The position numbers and the translations under genes are program-made. The notes beneath the pieces are model-generated. The model had not been told where the DNA came from. It worked only from the letters and a program-made list of their open reading frames with translations, and did no database searches. A DNA stretch of 20,725 nucleotides, from positions 1 to 20,725 of the IMG/VR virus record IMGVR_UViG_3300042691_016183. The stretch is one strand, 5' to 3'. The DNA is from a virus. This document shows, in pieces, positions 18,877 to 20,725 of the stretch; position 1 is the first letter of the stretch; each line of letters begins with the position of its first letter.

Positions 18877-19123
18877 TTATAAACTTCTCCAATTCTTCTT
18901 TAGTCTTTCCACCAATAATTCTATTTTTTTCTTTTTCATTTTCAAACAAAATAAATGTTGGCACCGATTGAATGCCAAATGTTTTAACCAAATCTGGATT
19001 ATCATCTACATCAATGATTTGAAATCCAGCAGTTGATTGCTCTCTATTTAATTCTTCTACTATTGGCCGTGTTTTTTTGCATGGCTGGCACCAATCAGCC
19101 GTAAAGTAATAGATTGTCTTCAT
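18869..19123 (-). CDS. Thioredoxin-like protein
   Basis: 84 residues from ATG 19123, chosen because it forms an ATGA overlap with the upstream stop. TADWCQPCKKTRPIVEEL has the redox site W11-C12-Q-P-C15; the cis-proline P55 is in FGIQSVPTFILF; GGKTKEELEKFI is the last helix. It is shorter than the usual 105 residues because the first beta-alpha unit is missing, as in many phage thioredoxins. It reduces disulphides in the cytoplasm and may support phage ribonucleotide reduction, though no reductase gene is seen here. The Q-P in the active site differs from the usual G-P. Confidence 0.88.
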   Translation of the reverse strand: MKTIYYFTADWCQPCKKTRPIVEELNREQSTAGFQIIDVDDNPDLVKTFGIQSVPTFILFENEKEKNRIIGGKTKEELEKFING

Positions 19124-19503
19124 ACGAGTTTTAGGCTTATAGTAGACTTTGCGAGTTCTTCTGCTGTCCATAGTCCAACCTTAGAATCTCCTCCATATGG
19201 TTTTGCCAAATTTGCTTTAATCAATTGATCATTAATACTAACAGTAGAGTCTTTTAGAAATGCTGTTCCTAAATACCTGCCATACTTATCTGGCTTAGAA
19301 ACCTGAAGTCTAATTATTTTTCCTTCTATGTTTTCTACAAGGAATTGTTTTAGTGCTTTTCCAAGTGGCGTATTTTTTTCTGCTGTATCAATTCCTGCCA
19401 AACGAATACGCTCTTTGTGCCAAACGCTGAATCCAAGATCAATAAAAACGTCGACGGTATCACCATCAACAACTTTGTCAATTTTTGTATAATATTCATA
19501 CAT
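19120..19503 (-). CDS. Staphylococcal nuclease-like (thermonuclease) protein
   Basis: 127 residues. VVDGDTVDVFIDLGF, then RIRLAGIDTAEKN (R34, D39, T40, E42) and KYGRYLG (R76) supply the catalytic residues of the SNase fold; GDT gives the calcium-binding D15. It is a calcium-dependent nuclease that could degrade host nucleic acid. It has no signal peptide, so it is intracellular unless released by lysis. The ends overlap both neighbouring genes (TAATG and ATGA). Confidence 0.88.
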   Translation of the reverse strand: MYEYYTKIDKVVDGDTVDVFIDLGFSVWHKERIRLAGIDTAEKNTPLGKALKQFLVENIEGKIIRLQVSKPDKYGRYLGTAFLKDSTVSINDQLIKANLAKPYGGDSKVGLWTAEELAKSTISLKLV

Positions 19504-19763
19504 TAGTAAGACTTCCCCTGTGCTCTATTTTCTACTAAGCGGTCACGCTCATCTACAACCTCAAGCATAAAAGCCATCATCTTTGTATAAGCATCTGGAT
19601 CATTCATAATCTTTTCATAATGGTGTCCACAGAACAACAAGTCACCTGTAGATCCTTTGACTTGAACGTATGCCTGTGCCCCACATTTATCGCAACGATC
19701 AATTGCTTTTAAAATATATTCTTTTGGTTGTACGCTTGGGTGTTCTTGAACAACATTAGTCAT
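19503..19763 (-). CDS. DUF7455-type zinc-ribbon protein
   Basis: 86 residues from ATG 19763, because TATAAT ends 6 nt before it, so the ATG 15 bp upstream (19778) lies before the promoter. IDRCDKCGAQAYVQVKGSTG and DLLFCGHHYEK give CxxC and CxxH zinc ligands and the AQAYV strand that defines the DUF7455 family, widespread in actinobacteria. Its function is unknown. Confidence 0.82.
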   Translation of the reverse strand: MTNVVQEHPSVQPKEYILKAIDRCDKCGAQAYVQVKGSTGDLLFCGHHYEKIMNDPDAYTKMMAFMLEVVDERDRLVENRAQGKSY

Positions 19764-19769
19764 AATTTG

Positions 19770-19775
19770 ATTATA
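19770..19775 (-). promoter_or_regulatory. -10 element with leaderless spacing
   Basis: TATAAT on the minus strand, six bases (CAAATT) before ATG 19763. No clear -35 at 17 bp. Confidence 0.6.
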
Positions 19776-19778
19776 CAT

Positions 19779-19952
19779 CTACTTTCTATTATCCGTTGAG
19801 TAAAATCCTGATCCATTAAAAACTACGCCAACTGATCCCCAAACTCTTGTCATAATGTTGCCACAACAAGATGGTTCTCTGTCTTCACCGAAACCACGCT
19901 CAAACTCTATCTGAGACGAACATGTACTACATTTATAGTCGTATTTTGGCAT
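19779..19952 (-). CDS. FmdB-like zinc-ribbon protein (57 aa), leaderless
   Basis: 57 residues beginning MPKYDYKCSTCSSQIEFERG, then CCGNIMTRVWGSVGV and GSGFYSTDN. PxYDYxCxxC, a second cysteine pair and GSGFYSTD are the features of FmdB-type regulatory proteins, widespread and of uncertain function. It is too short for many gene callers but has the best promoter of the minus strand: TTGACA, 17 bp, TATACT, 6 bp, ATG. Confidence 0.82.
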   Translation of the reverse strand: MPKYDYKCSTCSSQIEFERGFGEDREPSCCGNIMTRVWGSVGVVFNGSGFYSTDNRK

Positions 19953-19958
19953 ATATAA

Positions 19959-19987
19959 AGTATACCCTATGCAGATTGCATTGTCAA
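19959..19987 (-). promoter_or_regulatory. Promoter with leaderless spacing, inside the HNH gene end
   Basis: On the minus strand TTGACA (19982-19987), a 17-bp spacer and TATACT (19959-19964), then six bases (TTATAT) to ATG 19952. The -35 lies in the last codons of the HNH gene. The geometry matches the plus-strand promoters exactly. Confidence 0.8.
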
Positions 19988-20242
19988 TCTAGCGTATGTA
20001 CGAAGCCTATGACAATTTGCACAAACGACTTCACACTTTTGTATTTCACGCAAGATTGCTTTCCAAGAAAATCCATCATGAATCATTCTAGAAACATTAT
20101 ACTTTTTATCTCTTATATGATCAAAATCTAAGACTATGTGATTATTTTCTCCGCAGTCTACACATCCACTTGCTTTTTTTATTTCAGCAAGTTTCTTTTT
20201 ATACTGCTGCTTTGTTTTATGTGCTAGTTCTTTTTCAGTCAT
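19967..20242 (-). CDS. HNH endonuclease
   Basis: 91 residues from ATG 20242, which has TATAAT 9 nt upstream (20252-20257); a longer frame to 20296 would run into the hairpin RNA. Its features are CVDCG (a zinc-binding CxxC), HIVLDFDHIRDKKYNVSRMI (the DH of the HNH motif), and EVVCANCHRLRT (CxxCH, the second zinc pair and catalytic His). This is the free-standing phage HNH type, involved in DNA packaging or homing; no intron is visible here. The C-terminal codons carry the promoter of the FmdB gene. Confidence 0.9.
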   Translation of the reverse strand: MTEKELAHKTKQQYKKKLAEIKKASGCVDCGENNHIVLDFDHIRDKKYNVSRMIHDGFSWKAILREIQKCEVVCANCHRLRTYARLTMQSA

Positions 20243-20274
20243 AGCACTTGTATTATAGCAAATAAATATTAAAG

Positions 20275-20349
20275 CCCCACACAGGAATTCAAGCACGAAG
20301 GCCGAATTTAAGGAAAAGGTAACTAATCCATCCCAAGGCCTGTGTGGGG
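20275..20349 (-). ncRNA. Candidate hairpin RNA between hsp20 and HNH
   Basis: A perfect 11-bp stem CCCCACACAGG/CCTGTGTGGGG (arms 20339-20349 and 20275-20285) encloses 53 nt. Inside, AATTC...GAATT and GGC...GCT form a smaller hairpin around CTTCGT, and a purine-rich/pyrimidine-rich segment makes the other side of a possible multi-branch RNA. TATAAT on the minus strand (20356-20361) is followed by six bases and then the first base of the stem, so transcription would begin exactly there; the 3' arm is followed by CTTTAATATTTATTT, a weak U-rich exit. It may be a discrete RNA of about 75-90 nt, or simply a terminator of hsp20. Confidence 0.55.
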
Positions 20350-20355
20350 ACTTCT

Positions 20356-20361
20356 ATTATA
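20356..20361 (-). promoter_or_regulatory. -10 element before the hairpin RNA
   Basis: TATAAT on the minus strand, six bases (AGAAGT) before the first base of the 11-bp stem. It sits just after the stop of the hsp20 gene. The -35 at 17 bp (AAGGTT) is poor. Confidence 0.5.
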
Positions 20362-20366
20362 CTGGA

Positions 20367-20725
20367 TTACTTCTTAGCAACCTTGATAGCGATTTCCTTT
20401 GGCTTTTTCTCCTCTGGAACAATGCGATCAATATCAATATGAAGCATTCCATCTTTCATCTCTGCACCAGTTACTTCCATATATTCTCCAAGTGCAAAAG
20501 TGCGGGTAAACTTGCGTGTTGCAATACCTTTATGAATTGCTTCTCCTTCAGTTTCTGTAGTGATTTCTCCCTTTACTATAAGAGTTCCTTCTTCAACAGT
20601 TACTTTAACATCATCTTTTGTGAAGCCAGCAACTGCTACAGATAACTTATAGGTGTCTTCATCTACCTTAATTAGATCATAAGGTGGATAAGATTGACGT
20701 GTTGCAGTATTGTGTACATGATTAA
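20367..20725 (-). CDS. Hsp20/IbpA-class small heat shock protein, 5' end cut by window
   Basis: 118 complete codons are visible; the N-terminus is beyond the window. The start of the visible part contains ATRQSYPPYDLIKVDEDTYK, then SVAVAGFTKDDVKVTVEEG, TLIVKGEITTETEGEAIHKG, and IATRKFTRTFALGEYMEVTG with the end DGMLHIDIDRIVPEEKKPKE. This is the alpha-crystallin domain of the IbpA class (AGF..D...V....L.V.G and GIA.R.F.R.F.L) and lacks only the C-terminal I-x-I/V variation (here IAIKV). It holds unfolding proteins; phage Hsp20 genes are known from cyanophages and environmental phages, presumably aiding virion assembly. The stop is at 20367. Confidence 0.92.
   Translation of the reverse strand, partial: NHVHNTATRQSYPPYDLIKVDEDTYKLSVAVAGFTKDDVKVTVEEGTLIVKGEITTETEGEAIHKGIATRKFTRTFALGEYMEVTGAEMKDGMLHIDIDRIVPEEKKPKEIAIKVAKK

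Noticed and set aside
20243-20296. N-terminal extension of the HNH protein to 20296
   Set aside because: It would overlap the arm of the hairpin RNA and TATAAT at 20252-20257, and adds a hydrophobic segment not typical of HNH proteins.
1-20725. tRNA genes
   Set aside because: I looked for T-loop (GTTCGA/GTTCAA) with paired arms and anticodon stems and found none; TTTGAACTGC near 2376 has no matching arms. A tRNAscan-SE run would settle it.
1-20725. CRISPR arrays or insertion sequences
   Set aside because: No regularly spaced long repeats and no transposase or terminal inverted repeats; the ATTACGA repeats are too short and irregularly spaced.

Overview
The window looks like a segment of a tailed phage (or prophage-like element) of a low-GC actinobacterium. 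An uncultured freshwater lineage fits best, but that is inference. The host group rests on a WhiB-type Fe-S regulator with the expected four cysteines, a DUF7455-type zinc ribbon, an MSMEG_6728-type protein and several small families I know from actinophages. Evidence for a phage: a collagen-like tail fibre with a C1q-like C-terminus, a holin-like protein, a large protein with the domains seen around phage prohead proteases, SSB, HNH endonuclease, and dense packing of very short genes with ATGA/TAATG overlaps. Base composition is AT-rich by eye; I did not compute it.

Layout. (1) 1-1814, + strand: small unknown phage genes, one DUF4241-like, interrupted by a three-hairpin RNA candidate at 1211-1309. 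(2) 1815-2528: about 700 bp with no credible gene, carrying six ATTACGA-centred direct repeats and AT-rich palindromes, a candidate replication origin or repressor-binding region. (3) 2529-5319: early-looking region of tiny genes, SSB, a CDGSH-like protein and a series of strong promoters sharing TTGACATACCC, one of which drives a multi-hairpin RNA candidate (2966-3109). (4) 5486-12816, + strand: fibre module followed by a glycosylation cassette: GT25, a GT-A enzyme, a CgeB-like GT, an FkbM methyltransferase, a GT2, a sugar-nucleotidyltransferase and a GT-B enzyme. (5) A hairpin at 12816-12841 lies between convergent units. (6) 12859-20725, - strand: holin-like, XapX, zinc ribbon, GlcNAc-transferase-like, pyrimidine-dimer-glycosylase-like, WhiB, SLOG-like, capsid-maturation-associated proteins, thioredoxin, thermonuclease, DUF7455, FmdB, HNH, a hairpin RNA candidate and an Hsp20 cut by the window edge.

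The most striking system-level feature is transcriptional. At least nine genes on both strands have a -10 hexamer exactly 6 nt before the ATG and no ribosome-binding site between them. Four of these also have a clear TTGAC(A/T) -35 at exactly 17 bp. This predicts leaderless mRNAs. In three places the TGA stop of the preceding gene lies inside the -35 of the next promoter. The RNA candidate at 2966 has two neighbouring hairpins with identical 10-nt loops that include CCUUUCU, the sequence at the 3' end of actinobacterial 16S rRNA. It could act on Shine-Dalgarno-led mRNAs while leaderless phage mRNAs escape; this is a hypothesis only.

The glycosylation genes probably act together: a sugar-nucleotide is made, several transferases build a glycan, and an FkbM enzyme O-methylates it. 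The GT25 gene overlaps the stop of the collagen-like fibre gene, and eukaryotic GT25 enzymes glycosylate collagen, so the fibre itself is an attractive acceptor.
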